A stretch of DNA of 64,000 nt from Mycolicibacterium peregrinum (GCF_002102345.1 NZ_LQPP01000013.1:248001-312000); one strand, 5' to 3'. Shown: positions 52,504-61,244, counted from the stretch's first letter. Notes: generated from the letters alone by a model not told the origin. Numbers and translations: made by a program.

Positions 52504-55188
52504 TCAGAACCATTGACCGAACCTGCGGATGTAGATGGTCTTGACGGTTTGAGCGACGACGCAGTAGGACACCAACGTCGCGGCGAGCCATCCGAAGTAC
52601 GCCCACGGCAGCGGCTGCAACCCGACGGCCGCTCCCAGTGGCGAGAACGGGATGAGGATCCCGAGTACGCAGACCGTCCCGGTCGCCAACAGCACCGGCA
52701 ACGCTGCCGTGCTCTGGATGAACGGGATCTTCTGGGTTCGCAGCATGTGGACGACCAGCGTCTGCGAAAGCAGGCTTTCGATGAACCAACCCGACTGGAA
52801 CAGCGATTGCATCTCCGGTGAGTTGGCGGCGAAGACGTACCACATCACCGCGAACGTGGTGATGTCGAAGATCGAGGACGTCGGCCCCATCCAGATCATG
52901 AATCGGCCGATGTTCCTGGCGTCCCACTTGCGCGGCTTGAGCAGAAACTCCTTGTCCATGCGGTCCCACGGCAGCGCCAGCTGGGAGATGTCGTACAGCA
53001 GGTTCTGGATCAACAGGTGGATCGCCAGCATGGGCAGGAACGGGATGAAGGCGCTCGCCACCAGTACCGAGAACACGTTGCCGAAGTTCGAACTGGCGGT
53101 CATGTTCAGGTATTTGATGATGTTGCCGAAGGTCTCGCGGCCTTTGATCACGCCCTCTTCGAGCACCATCAGGCTCTTCTCGAGCAGGATGATGTCCGCC
53201 GATTCCTTGGCGATATCGGTGCCGGTGTCCACCGAGACGCCCACATCCGCATCGCGCAGGGCCGGTGCGTCGTTGATGCCGTCGCCCAGGAATCCGACGG
53301 TGTGCCCGTTGGCCTGCAGGGCTCGTAGCACCCGGGACTTCTGCAGCGGCGTCAGCTTCGCGAAAACGGTTGTCGCATCGACGATCCGTCGGAGCGCGTC
53401 GTCGTCGAGGGCGTCGATCTCGGGGCCGAGAATCGGCTGGCCGGGATCGAGTCCCACCTCTCGACAGATCTTGCCGCTGACGACTTCGTTGTCGCCGGTG
53501 AGGACCTTCACGGTCACACCGTGTTCGGCCAGGGCCGTGATGGCCGGGGCGGCCGTGTCCTTCGGCGGATCGAGGAAGGTCAGAAAACCGTGGACGACGA
53601 GGTCCTTCTCGTCCTCGATGCGGTAGCGGTGGGTGCGCTCGATGCGCGGGATCTCCCGGGTGGCCACGAGCAGCACCCGGAACCCGTCGCGGTTGTAGTC
53701 GCGCGCTGTTTCGGCCAGCGCCTCGCGGTCGGCATCGTCGAGCGGGCGACTGGCCGTGCCGTCCCACACCTGGGTGGACACGGCCAGCATCTCCTCGACG
53801 GCACCTTTGCAGACCAGCAGGTGATTGCGTTCGACGTCCTGCACGACGACGGACAGCCGGCGTCGTTCGAAGTCGAACGGAAGTTCGTCGACCTTGCGGT
53901 ATGCCGAGGCGGCAAGTAGCGCTTCGGGTGTCCCGTGGGCGAAGTGCAGCACGGCGCGGTCCATCAGATTCTTGACGCCGCTCTGGTGAAAGCTGTTGAG
54001 CCAGGCCAGGGCCAGCACGTTGTCGTCGCGATCGCCCCGGATGTCCGCGTGATGCTCGAGGATGATCCGGTCCTGGGTGAGCGTGCCGGTCTTGTCGGTG
54101 CACAGCACGTCCATGGCGCCGAAGTTCTGGATGGCGTTGAGCCGCTTGACCACGACCTTGCGGCGTGACAACGCCACGGCACCCTTGGCCAGGTTGGACG
54201 ACACGATCATCGGCAGCATCTCCGGGGTCAGCCCGACCGCGACGGCCAGCGCGAACAGGAACGCCTCGGGCCAGTCGCCCTTGGTGAAACCGTTGATGAA
54301 CAACACGATCGGCACCATCACCGACATGAACCTGATCAGCAGCCAGCTGACGCTGTTGACGCCGCGGTCGAAGGCCGTCTCGGCGCGAGAGCCCACGACG
54401 GCCTTGGCCAGCGAGCCGAAATAGGTTTGTACGCCGGTCGATACGACGACCGCGGTGGCCGTGCCGCTGACCACATTGGTGCCCATGAAGCAGATGCTGG
54501 GCAGGTCGAGTGGGTCGGCCTCGTCGTCGACGCCGCAGGTGTCGTACTTCTCGACCGGCAGGGCCTCGCCCGTCAGCGCTGCCTGGCTGACGAACAGATC
54601 GCGAGAATCGATCAGGCGGAGGTCAGCCGGAATCATGTCGCCGGCCGACAGTTGGACGATGTCACCGGTGACGATCTGCGCCATCGGGATTTCGGTGAGT
54701 TCGGGTGTGGCGTCTGGGCTGGCCCGGCGCCGGACTGTCGCGGTGGTCCGCACCATCGCCTTGAGCGTCTCGGCTGCCTTGCCCGAGCGGTATTCCTGCC
54801 AGAACCGCAGCAGGGCGCTGAGCGCGACCATGGTCACGATGATCAGCACGCCGGTGTAGTCCGGCTCCTGCCCGTCGCGCATCGGAAGGTAGATGTCGGT
54901 GACCGAGCTGATCGCGGCCAGCACCATGAGCACCGCGATGAACGGGTTCTTGAAGGCCTCCAGGAACTGGAGGAGGGCGGGAGGTGCCTTGTCGTGGGCG
55001 ACCTCGTTGGGGCCTTCGCCGGCGAGGCGTTCGGCGGCATCCTCGGATGTCAAGCCGTCGAGGTGGCCTCTGACGTTCGCCAGGGTGACCTCCACATCGT
55101 TGTGCGCTTCAGCGGCTGCGCGCAGGGACAGGTGGCGGTCGTCGGGCTTGGTGGGGGTCAGGGAGGTCTGCTCGAAGGCGGTGTTCAT
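52504..55188 (-). CDS. mgtA: Magnesium-translocating P-type ATPase (MgtA/MgtB)
   Basis: An 894-residue P3B-type ATPase that imports Mg2+. The phosphorylation motif is DKTGTLTQD with Asp365, the actuator loop has LTGEALPVEK, the ATP-binding domain has VLTGDNEVV and the hinge GDGINDAPALRDADVGVSVD. Flanking membrane segments and the order are as in MgtA (about 900 residues). The start ATG 55188 has GGAG six bases upstream; the reading frame from 55230 adds a short region without a ribosome site. Upstream lies an M-box Mg2+ riboswitch, which directly supports the Mg2+ role. Expression should rise when Mg2+ is low. Confidence 0.96.
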   Translation of the reverse strand: MNTAFEQTSLTPTKPDDRHLSLRAAAEAHNDVEVTLANVRGHLDGLTSEDAAERLAGEGPNEVAHDKAPPALLQFLEAFKNPFIAVLMVLAAISSVTDIYLPMRDGQEPDYTGVLIIVTMVALSALLRFWQEYRSGKAAETLKAMVRTTATVRRRASPDATPELTEIPMAQIVTGDIVQLSAGDMIPADLRLIDSRDLFVSQAALTGEALPVEKYDTCGVDDEADPLDLPSICFMGTNVVSGTATAVVVSTGVQTYFGSLAKAVVGSRAETAFDRGVNSVSWLLIRFMSVMVPIVLFINGFTKGDWPEAFLFALAVAVGLTPEMLPMIVSSNLAKGAVALSRRKVVVKRLNAIQNFGAMDVLCTDKTGTLTQDRIILEHHADIRGDRDDNVLALAWLNSFHQSGVKNLMDRAVLHFAHGTPEALLAASAYRKVDELPFDFERRRLSVVVQDVERNHLLVCKGAVEEMLAVSTQVWDGTASRPLDDADREALAETARDYNRDGFRVLLVATREIPRIERTHRYRIEDEKDLVVHGFLTFLDPPKDTAAPAITALAEHGVTVKVLTGDNEVVSGKICREVGLDPGQPILGPEIDALDDDALRRIVDATTVFAKLTPLQKSRVLRALQANGHTVGFLGDGINDAPALRDADVGVSVDTGTDIAKESADIILLEKSLMVLEEGVIKGRETFGNIIKYLNMTASSNFGNVFSVLVASAFIPFLPMLAIHLLIQNLLYDISQLALPWDRMDKEFLLKPRKWDARNIGRFMIWMGPTSSIFDITTFAVMWYVFAANSPEMQSLFQSGWFIESLLSQTLVVHMLRTQKIPFIQSTAALPVLLATGTVCVLGILIPFSPLGAAVGLQPLPWAYFGWLAATLVSYCVVAQTVKTIYIRRFGQWF

Positions 55189-55352
55189 CGGCTGCTCCGG
55201 TCGGTGGTGCACGCGCACCACAAGTCGCACCGAACCTCTGGCGGAAGCCGAGATTCGGTGGACTTGAGGGCTCTGTGCGGTATGGAAGATGTCAGTTCAC
55301 GCCGGTGATGGCGTGAAAGGCGTTCGGAAAAAAGGGATCTGGGATTGCCCGG

Positions 55353-55526
55353 TTATCGGGCGGTATGCGAGCCGCCGCCCAGGGACGCGGTCAGGACCGC
55401 GACCGGGGTGTTGCTCATCCTCAGGTTGTGCCGCTCCTGCGGGGTCAGCGACGCCCGCGTGTGGATCCACGCGATGGGGCCCTTGACCGCGCTTTGGGCA
55501 TGACGAAGAAAGGTGTTGCGCTGCAT
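55353..55526 (-). CDS. Small ORF between the M-box and mgtA (57 residues)
   Basis: Reading the minus strand, a 57-residue ORF starts at ATG 55526 with a GGAGATG site about seven bases upstream and ends 164 bases before mgtA. The product starts MQRNTFLRHAQSAVKG, contains a helical GPIAWIHTRASLTPQERHNL segment and ends GGGSHTAR. It has no transmembrane helix and I recognise no family. Small peptides upstream of mgtA genes are known as regulatory leaders in enterobacteria (MgtL); this one is not homologous to that peptide by eye. Confidence 0.55.
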   Translation of the reverse strand: MQRNTFLRHAQSAVKGPIAWIHTRASLTPQERHNLRMSNTPVAVLTASLGGGSHTAR

Positions 55527-55609
55527 CGGATCATCTCCAGTTCAATCGGAGCTCTCCGCGTCGATACGCATGCGGCAGCCGGCCACCGCGGGTCTCTCGG
55601 GGTGGCGGC

Positions 55610-55693
55610 CTAGCTGGTCATCGACAGCGGAAAGGTGTTTATGGACAGACGTTTTCGAATCGGACTGGGATACGGACTGTCACTCGACGTCAT
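55610..55693 (-). CDS. Short leader ORF downstream of the M-box (27 residues)
   Basis: A 27-codon ORF starting at ATG 55693 with an ideal GAGGAGGTGA site eleven bases or so upstream; it is in the untranslated leader between the M-box and mgtA. The peptide is Ser/Pro-rich at its N-terminus (MTSSDSPYPSPIRKRLS). The strength of the ribosome-binding site argues that it is translated. It could be a leader peptide that couples translation to the riboswitch, or a small protein. Confidence 0.5.
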   Translation of the reverse strand: MTSSDSPYPSPIRKRLSINTFPLSMTS

Positions 55694-55811
55694 GTCGTCG
55701 TCACCTCCTCGCTGTCGGGCGCGCGGCGCGCCGCTGGTCTTGACGCAACCGTCAGATGCAAACACGCTGAAGAGGAAGTCTGGGCACATGGCCGAACGCG
55801 CCAACTGACGC

Positions 55812-55981
55812 GAGCACTTCCTCATCAGAGCTTTGGCACTACACGACGTGTCCCACCAGGGGTGGGAAGCCACTTCGGGTCATCCCTTAAGCCGGGAAGA
55901 CCTGTCCTAATCCTGGGCGTCTCTCGAAGTCGTCGGATCAGTGGCCTGTGTTCGTGTAGGAGCCTCACCTAACGAAGCGCG
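55812..55981 (-). ncRNA. M-box (ykoK-type) Mg2+ riboswitch
   Basis: The minus-strand leader of mgtA contains the signature elements of the M-box in order: GTTAGGTGAGGCTCCTAC near the 5' end, the ACAGGCCACTG turn, the GACGCCC/AGGATTAGGACAGGTC block, the CCCGGCTTAAGGGATGACC segment and the AGTGCCAAAGCTCTGATGAGG 3' strand. These match the conserved core that folds around Mg2+ and switches expression off when Mg2+ is plentiful. In M. tuberculosis M-box RNAs also occur. The boundaries given here are approximate to within about ten bases. Confidence 0.93.
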
Positions 55982-55987
55982 GTTTTC

Positions 55988-56017
55988 ATTAGAGACCTTA
56001 CACGAGGAAGTTGTCAA
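55988..56017 (-). promoter_or_regulatory. Promoter of the M-box/mgtA transcript
   Basis: On the minus strand, TTGACA (56012-56017) and TCTAAT (55988-55993) are separated by 18 bases, close to a sigma-A consensus promoter. A start about seven bases downstream would put the first nucleotides of the transcript just before the M-box core. Confidence 0.75.
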
Positions 56018-56205
56018 CACGGTTCGCTGTCGGATTTCAGCTCCCAAATGGGTTGTGTCAGTGGGGTAGTGACACCACGCGTCGTTTGGGTGACGGCCGT
56101 CACCGGAAGTCTCCGAGCGGTTCCACAGCATTCACCCAAGAATCGGCAGGGCAACGGGGTTTGCGGTTGCCTGTGCGCGCCCGCCGGATGTGTTGTGATG
56201 TGCCT

Positions 56206-56946
56206 ATGCCTGAGCAAAGTCTCGAGCCTGAGGCCGGCGACGACGAGCAAAAGCCACCGGCCATCACTGCGCGCGGAATCATGATGCACGGGCCGTGGGG
56301 CCCGGTGTACGGACCCATCGACCTCGATATCGACGAAGGCGGTGTCACGGTGCTGGTCGCGCCGTCGGGCACCGGGCGCACCGCACTGCTGATGACGCTG
56401 GCCGGGCGGATGAGAACCGCGCGCGGGCAGCTGACCGTGTTCGGGCGTACCCGGGCACCCGAGATCTTCCGCTGCGCGGCGTTGGCCGGGATCGACGAAC
56501 TGGACACCGTGTCGGAGTCGGTGACGGTGCGCGACCTCGTGACAGAGCAGCGTCGGTGGGACGCGCCCTGGTACACGCTGGTGGGTCGGGCCGACGAAGA
56601 CGCGCTGGCCGCGATGTGTGCGCCGGTGTTCGGTGAGCTGCCGCTGCCGTCGCTGACGTCGTACTTCGACGGTCTCACCGAGCTCGACCAGATCCTGCTG
56701 CGTATCGCGCTGGCCAACACCGCGAGGCCGCCGCTGCTGGTGGTCGGCAACCTCGACCACCTCACCGACGACCGCAACCGCGACATCCTGCTGGGGCGGC
56801 TGTTCGCGCTGGGGGAGAAGCAGACCGTGATCACCGCGACGGTCAACGGGGTGCCCGGCCATCTGGTCTCGGCCGTGCGAGCGCAGGTGTCAGTACCCAA
56901 CACGACGCTGGCCGAGCTGGCCGGTTCGCAGAAAGGTGGCGAGTAA
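56206..56946 (+). CDS. Degenerate ABC ATPase-like protein
   Basis: A 246-residue protein with the outline of an ABC ATP-binding subunit. Its Walker A region, APSGTGRTALL, has Arg instead of the invariant Lys. At the signature position it reads YFDGLTELDQILLRIALANT instead of LSGGQ. Walker B is LLVVGNLDHL, lacking the DE pair. ATP hydrolysis is therefore doubtful. It starts at ATG 56206 (upstream ATGs exist at 56188 and earlier). The neighbouring gene is a YhgE/Pip-type membrane protein that follows two bases later, so both probably form a complex in which this protein is a structural or regulatory subunit. Confidence 0.78.
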   Translation: MPEQSLEPEAGDDEQKPPAITARGIMMHGPWGPVYGPIDLDIDEGGVTVLVAPSGTGRTALLMTLAGRMRTARGQLTVFGRTRAPEIFRCAALAGIDELDTVSESVTVRDLVTEQRRWDAPWYTLVGRADEDALAAMCAPVFGELPLPSLTSYFDGLTELDQILLRIALANTARPPLLVVGNLDHLTDDRNRDILLGRLFALGEKQTVITATVNGVPGHLVSAVRAQVSVPNTTLAELAGSQKGGE

Positions 56947-56948
56947 CC

Positions 56949-58955
56949 GTGCTAGCCGGAATGTCGTTGGGCACTGACCTCAAACGATTCTCGCGCGGCA
57001 CGATGCCGCGGATCGCGCTCGTGACGGTCATCCTGCTGCCGCTGTTGTACGGCGCGATGTACCTGTGGGCGTTCTGGAACCCGTTCGGCGAGGTGAACAA
57101 GGTTCCGGTGGCGCTGGTGAACGAAGATCAGGGCGCCGTCGCGGAGGGGCAGCAGATCAAGGCCGGGGACGAGGTCTCCGATGCGCTGGTGGATTCGGGT
57201 CAGCTTCAGCTGCATCGGGTTTCGGCGCAGGAGGCAGCCGAGGGGGTGGCCGACGGCAAGTACTACTTCTCGATCACGCTGCCGCAGGATTTCAGCACCA
57301 GTATCACTTCTCCGTCGGGTGGGTCGCCGCACCAGGCCAACGTGCGCTTCACGTTCAACGACGCGAACAACTACCTGGGCTCGATCATCGGCCAGAATGC
57401 CGCCCGTGAGGTGATCAACCAGATCAACGCGAAGATCGGCGAACGCACACTCGGCACCGTGCTGACCGGGCTGACGGATGCCGGAACGGGACTGGTGAAG
57501 GCGGCCGACGGCGCGCAGCAACTGGCCACCGGTAGCGCGGCGGCCAACGATGGTGCGCACCGGTTGTCCACCGGCGCCAACGCCTTGACGGCGGGCCTGG
57601 TCACCGCGCGCGACGGGTCCGCGCAGCTGGCCGCGGGCACCAGGCAGCTGTCGACGGCGGTCGACACCGCGACTGATCCGCTGCTCACGGTGCTGGACCG
57701 GGTCAGCGGGCTCGGCCTGGATCCCAACGAGGTCGGCATGGCTGCGCAGCGGCTGTCGGGGGCGGTGCGTTCGACCACCGATCGGATCGCGGCGCTCAAC
57801 ATCGATCAGGCGCAGGCTGCGGCGATTGTCGATCAGGCGGTCGGTTTCTTGCGTAACAGCCCCGATCCCGCAGTGCGCGACACCGGGGAGTTCCTGGCCG
57901 GTGCGCAACGGCTGCTGCAGGCGCGCGGACTTGACCCCACCACTGACGAAGGTCTGATCCGGTTGCGGGACAACGCAGCCCAGTTGGAGAACGAGCTGGG
58001 CGACCCGAACAGCAAACTGCGGGTGTTCCTCACCAAGGCGGTCACCGGAGGTTTGCGCTCCGATGTCGTCAAATTGCGCGACGGTGCGCACCAACTCGAC
58101 AGCGGTGCGCAGCGGCTCAACAGCGGTCTGGTGCAGCTGACCAACGGCGGGCGCCAACTGTCCAGCGGGGCGGGCGAACTGGCCGCCGGTACGGAGAAGC
58201 TGCAGGCCGGCAATCAGCAACTGGCGACCGCGCTCAAGGAAGGCTCGACCCAGGTCCCGTCGTGGACCCCGCAGCAGCGGACCGACGTCGCGCGGACGCT
58301 GGCCGCGCCGGTGGCGCTGGACATCCAGACGCACAACCCGGCCGCCACGTTCGGCACCGGTTTCGCGCCGTTCTTCCTGCCGCTGGCCCTGTTCATCGGC
58401 GCGCTCATCATCTGGATGTTGTTGAAGCCGTTGCAGTCCCGTCCGGTGGTCAACGGGCTGGGGGCGCTGCGTGTGGTGCTGGCCTCCTACTGGCCTGCCC
58501 TGCTGATCGTGTTCTGCCAGGTCGTCGTGATGTATGTGGTGGTGCATTTCGGGGTGGGCCTGCAGGCGAAGTACCCGCTGTCCACCGTGGTGTTCCTGCT
58601 GTTGGTGGCGGGCACGTTCCTGGCACTGATCCAGGCGTTCAACGCCTTGTTCGGGGTGTCGGTGGGTCGGGTGGTGACGCTGGCCTTCCTGATGCTGCAA
58701 CTGGTCTCGGCCGGCGGGATCTACCCGGTGGAGACCACCGCGAAACCGTTCCAGATACTGCACCCGGTCGACCCGATGACCTACGCCGTCAACGGACTTC
58801 GCCAGTTGATCGTGGGCGGGATCGATTCCCGGCTGTGGATCGCGATCGCGGTGCTGCTCGGTGTGCTGGTGGTGTCGCTGGCTGCGAGTTCGTGGGCCGC
58901 GCGAAGAGACCGGCAGTACACCATGGACCGATTGCACCCGCCGATCGAAGTGTGA
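56949..58955 (+). CDS. YhgE/Pip-family membrane protein
   Basis: A 668-residue protein of the YhgE/Pip family (ABC-2-like exporter permease with a long extracytoplasmic insert). An N-terminal helix (RIALVTVILLPLLYGAMYLW, residues about 18-37) is followed by the VNEDQGAV motif, then a helical region with many repeated patterns QLATG, HRLSTG, QLAAGTRQLS, QLDSGAQRLNSG and QLSSGAGELAAG, as in Pip domains. Five helices occupy about residues 475-640, with the SAGGIYPVETTAKPFQILHPVDPMTYAVNGLR signature. GTG 56949 starts two bases after the ABC-like gene. Family members are linked to phage infection and to type VII secretion; the function here is unknown. Confidence 0.88.
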   Translation: MLAGMSLGTDLKRFSRGTMPRIALVTVILLPLLYGAMYLWAFWNPFGEVNKVPVALVNEDQGAVAEGQQIKAGDEVSDALVDSGQLQLHRVSAQEAAEGVADGKYYFSITLPQDFSTSITSPSGGSPHQANVRFTFNDANNYLGSIIGQNAAREVINQINAKIGERTLGTVLTGLTDAGTGLVKAADGAQQLATGSAAANDGAHRLSTGANALTAGLVTARDGSAQLAAGTRQLSTAVDTATDPLLTVLDRVSGLGLDPNEVGMAAQRLSGAVRSTTDRIAALNIDQAQAAAIVDQAVGFLRNSPDPAVRDTGEFLAGAQRLLQARGLDPTTDEGLIRLRDNAAQLENELGDPNSKLRVFLTKAVTGGLRSDVVKLRDGAHQLDSGAQRLNSGLVQLTNGGRQLSSGAGELAAGTEKLQAGNQQLATALKEGSTQVPSWTPQQRTDVARTLAAPVALDIQTHNPAATFGTGFAPFFLPLALFIGALIIWMLLKPLQSRPVVNGLGALRVVLASYWPALLIVFCQVVVMYVVVHFGVGLQAKYPLSTVVFLLLVAGTFLALIQAFNALFGVSVGRVVTLAFLMLQLVSAGGIYPVETTAKPFQILHPVDPMTYAVNGLRQLIVGGIDSRLWIAIAVLLGVLVVSLAASSWAARRDRQYTMDRLHPPIEV

Positions 58956-58959
58956 GCCC

Positions 58960-59014
58960 GGTGATTTCGGTGCGTTTGGTAACGCTGACCGTTACCAAAC
59001 GCACCCAAATCACC
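58960..59014. terminator. Bidirectional hairpin terminator between the YhgE/Pip gene and accD3
   Basis: Two 25-base arms (58960-58984 and 58990-59014) pair with a single mismatch around a 5-base loop. The right arm overlaps the accD3 stop. It separates two convergent genes. Confidence 0.82.
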
Positions 59015-60482
59015 CGAGCCCGATGCGTCGGTAACGGTCCAGCCGGGTCTGCAGCCGCTGCTCGCCGGGCACGGCACGCAACTGGGAAAGCTCGCTGCCG
59101 ATCGCGGTCGACAGTCGCTGGGTGAAGGCCCTTGGCTCGTCCGCGGCGTCGGGATGTTCGGGCACGATCACATCGACGATGCCCGCCCGCAGCAGGTCTG
59201 TCGACCGAACCCCTTGTGCGGCAGCCAGTTCGGCGGCATGTGCGGTATCGCGGAAGACGATCGCGCTCGCCCCCTCGGGCGGCAGGGGCGCCAGCCAGCC
59301 GTTGGCCGCGGCCAGGACCCGGTCGGCGGGCACCATCGCCAGGGCGGGCCCACCGCTGCCCTGACCCATCAGCACCGACACCGTCGGGGTGTCCAGCGTG
59401 ACCAATTCGGCCAGGCAGCGGGCGATCTCACCGGCCAGCCCGCCCTGCTCGGCCTCGATCGACAGGGCCGGGCCCGGGGTGTCGATCACCAGGACCAGCG
59501 GCAGTTGCAGACCGGCTGCCAACGCCATGCCGCGCCGGGCCTCACGCAGCGCGCCTGGCCCGACCAGCCCTCCCTCACTGCGGCGCTGGCCGAGCACCAC
59601 CGCGGGCTGCCCACCGAAGCGGGCCAGGGCCAGCAGCATCGTCGCGGCTTCGCCGCGTTCGGTTCCGGAGAGCAGTACCCGGTCCGTCGCTCCGTGCCGC
59701 AACAGGTACCCCACTCCGGGGCGGTCGGGCCGCCGCGAGGCCAGCACCGATTCCCAGGCGGGCACGTCGGGCAGTGGCTCAGGGGCCGTGGGCGCAGGGG
59801 GCGGGACAGGAGTGTCCACGACCACCCGCAGCGTGCGGTCCAGGGTGTCGCGCAGCAGCGCGAGCGGCACCACCCCGTCGATCACGCCGTGGGCGTGCAG
59901 ATTCTCGGCGGTCTGCACACCGGAGGGGAACGGTTCTCCGTACAGGTGCTCGTACACCCTGGGCCCGAGGAAGCCGATCAACGCGCCGGGCTCGGCGGCG
60001 GTGACGTGCCCCAGTGAACCCCAGGAGGCGAACACCCCGCCGGTGGTGGGATGCCGCAGGTAGACGAGGTAGGGCAGGTGGGCCTGCTTGTGCAGTTCGA
60101 CGGCGGCGGCGATCTTGACCATCTGCAGAAAGGCCACGGTGCCTTCCTGCATCCGGGTCCCGCCGGAGCTCGGGGAGGCCAGGATCGGCAGCCGCTCGGC
60201 TGTGGCTCTCGTCACCGCGGCGGTGATCCGCTCGGCGGCCGCCACCCCGATCGATCCGGCCAGGAAATCGAACTCACAGGCCACCACGGCCACCCGGCGG
60301 CCGAAGATGGTGCCCTCGCCGGTCAGCACGGATTCGTCGAGCCCGGTCTTCGCCGATGCCTCGGCCAGTTCGCGCTGGTAGTCCTCGGAACGGGCCACCT
60401 CAAGGGGCGCTGTATCCCAGCTCTGGAACGAGCCCTCGTCGAGCACTGCATCACGAAGCGCGCGGGCGCCGATCCGACTCAC
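59010..60482 (-). CDS. accD3: Acyl-CoA carboxylase carboxyltransferase AccD3
   Basis: A 490-residue carboxyltransferase with fused beta-like and alpha-like crotonase-fold halves. The N-terminal half (about 35-240) carries ASPSSGGTRMQEGT and GVFASWGSLGHV; the C-terminal half (about 280-470) carries LPLVLVIDTPGPALSIEAEQGGLAGEIARC and the GQGSGGPALAM loop. It is homologous to AccD3 (Rv0904c). The specific carboxylated acyl-CoA is not known for AccD3. Start GTG 60482 follows a -10-like TAGGCT by six bases, indicating a leaderless mRNA. It is divergent to echA6 across a 20-bp palindrome. Confidence 0.93.
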   Translation of the reverse strand: MSRIGARALRDAVLDEGSFQSWDTAPLEVARSEDYQRELAEASAKTGLDESVLTGEGTIFGRRVAVVACEFDFLAGSIGVAAAERITAAVTRATAERLPILASPSSGGTRMQEGTVAFLQMVKIAAAVELHKQAHLPYLVYLRHPTTGGVFASWGSLGHVTAAEPGALIGFLGPRVYEHLYGEPFPSGVQTAENLHAHGVIDGVVPLALLRDTLDRTLRVVVDTPVPPPAPTAPEPLPDVPAWESVLASRRPDRPGVGYLLRHGATDRVLLSGTERGEAATMLLALARFGGQPAVVLGQRRSEGGLVGPGALREARRGMALAAGLQLPLVLVIDTPGPALSIEAEQGGLAGEIARCLAELVTLDTPTVSVLMGQGSGGPALAMVPADRVLAAANGWLAPLPPEGASAIVFRDTAHAAELAAAQGVRSTDLLRAGIVDVIVPEHPDAADEPRAFTQRLSTAIGSELSQLRAVPGEQRLQTRLDRYRRIGLG

Positions 60483-60485
60483 GGC

Positions 60486-60505
60486 GTCAGCCTATATAGG
60501 CTGAC
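60486..60505. promoter_or_regulatory. Perfect 20-bp palindrome with mirrored -10 elements between accD3 and echA6
   Basis: A perfect palindrome occupies most of the 26-bp gap. On each strand it contains TAGGCT (plus 60497-60502, minus 60489-60494), which fits TANNNT, followed by exactly six bases and then the start codon (ATG of echA6 at 60509; GTG of accD3 at 60482). The same element could therefore drive two leaderless mRNAs and bind one dimeric regulator. The promoter role is inferred from spacing. Confidence 0.65.
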
Positions 60506-60508
60506 CAC

Positions 60509-61243
60509 ATGATTGGTGTGACCAGAGACGGCAGTGTCCTGACCCTGGAACTGCAACGCGAGGAGCGGCGCAACGCGCTGAACTGCGAGCTTGTCGACAG
60601 CTTGCGGGAAGCGGTCGAGCATGCCGCTGAGCAGGACATCCGGGCCATCGTGCTGACCGGCGCGGGCCCGGTGTTCAGCTCGGGCGCGGACCTGACCGAT
60701 GCCGCGGGCATGGCCGAGAAGCTTCCCGACAAGGCGCTGGCGCTGAACCTGGCGATCGACAAGGCGCCGGTGCCGGTCATCGGCGCGATCAACGGCCCGG
60801 CGATCGGTGCGGGCGTCATCTTGTCGATGATCTGCGATCTGCGGGTCGTCGCGCCCGAGGCCTACTTCCAGTTCCCGGTCGCGAAGTACGGCCTGGCCTT
60901 GGACAACTGGAGTATCCGGCGGCTGACCTCGCTGGTGGGTTACGGCCGGGCACGCGGCATGCTGCTCGGCGCCGAGCGGCTCACCGCGGAGACCGCGCTG
61001 CAGACCGGCATGGCCAACCGCATCGGCACGCTGGCCGACGCCCAGAAGTGGGCGGCCGAGCTCGCCGGGTTCGCCCCGCTGGCGCTGCAGCACGCCAAGC
61101 GGGTGCTCAACGACGACGGCGCCTACGAGGAGTCGTGGCCCGCCCACAAGGAGCTGTTCGACAAGGCGTGGGGCAGCCAGGACGTCATTGAAGCCCAGGT
61201 GGCCCGGATCGAGAAGCGGCCACCGAACTTCACCGGGGCCTGA
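60509..61243 (+). CDS. echA6: EchA6, non-catalytic enoyl-CoA hydratase-like protein
   Basis: A 244-residue crotonase-fold protein homologous to EchA6 (Rv0905). The oxyanion-hole region is present (SSGADLTD and [10 protein letters not shown]), but both catalytic Glu positions are changed: Ile104 and Val124 stand where active hydratases have Glu. EchA6 is known in M. tuberculosis as a fatty acyl-CoA-binding protein that delivers acyl chains to the FAS-II/mycolic acid pathway and is the target of THPP inhibitors. The ATG at 60509 begins six bases after TAGGCT and is probably leaderless. The next gene starts one base after its stop. Confidence 0.95.
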   Translation: MIGVTRDGSVLTLELQREERRNALNCELVDSLREAVEHAAEQDIRAIVLTGAGPVFSSGADLTDAAGMAEKLPDKALALNLAIDKAPVPVIGAINGPAIGAGVILSMICDLRVVAPEAYFQFPVAKYGLALDNWSIRRLTSLVGYGRARGMLLGAERLTAETALQTGMANRIGTLADAQKWAAELAGFAPLALQHAKRVLNDDGAYEESWPAHKELFDKAWGSQDVIEAQVARIEKRPPNFTGA

Positions 61244-61244
61244 C

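Noticed and set aside
52031..54103. A 690-codon minus-strand frame overlapping mgtA in another frame
   Set aside because: It has Arg/Pro-rich low-complexity sequence, while the other minus-strand frame encodes an intact P-type ATPase.
57480..58240. Repeated short motifs in the YhgE/Pip gene
   Set aside because: They are the family's normal helical repeat pattern, not a mobile or tandem DNA repeat.
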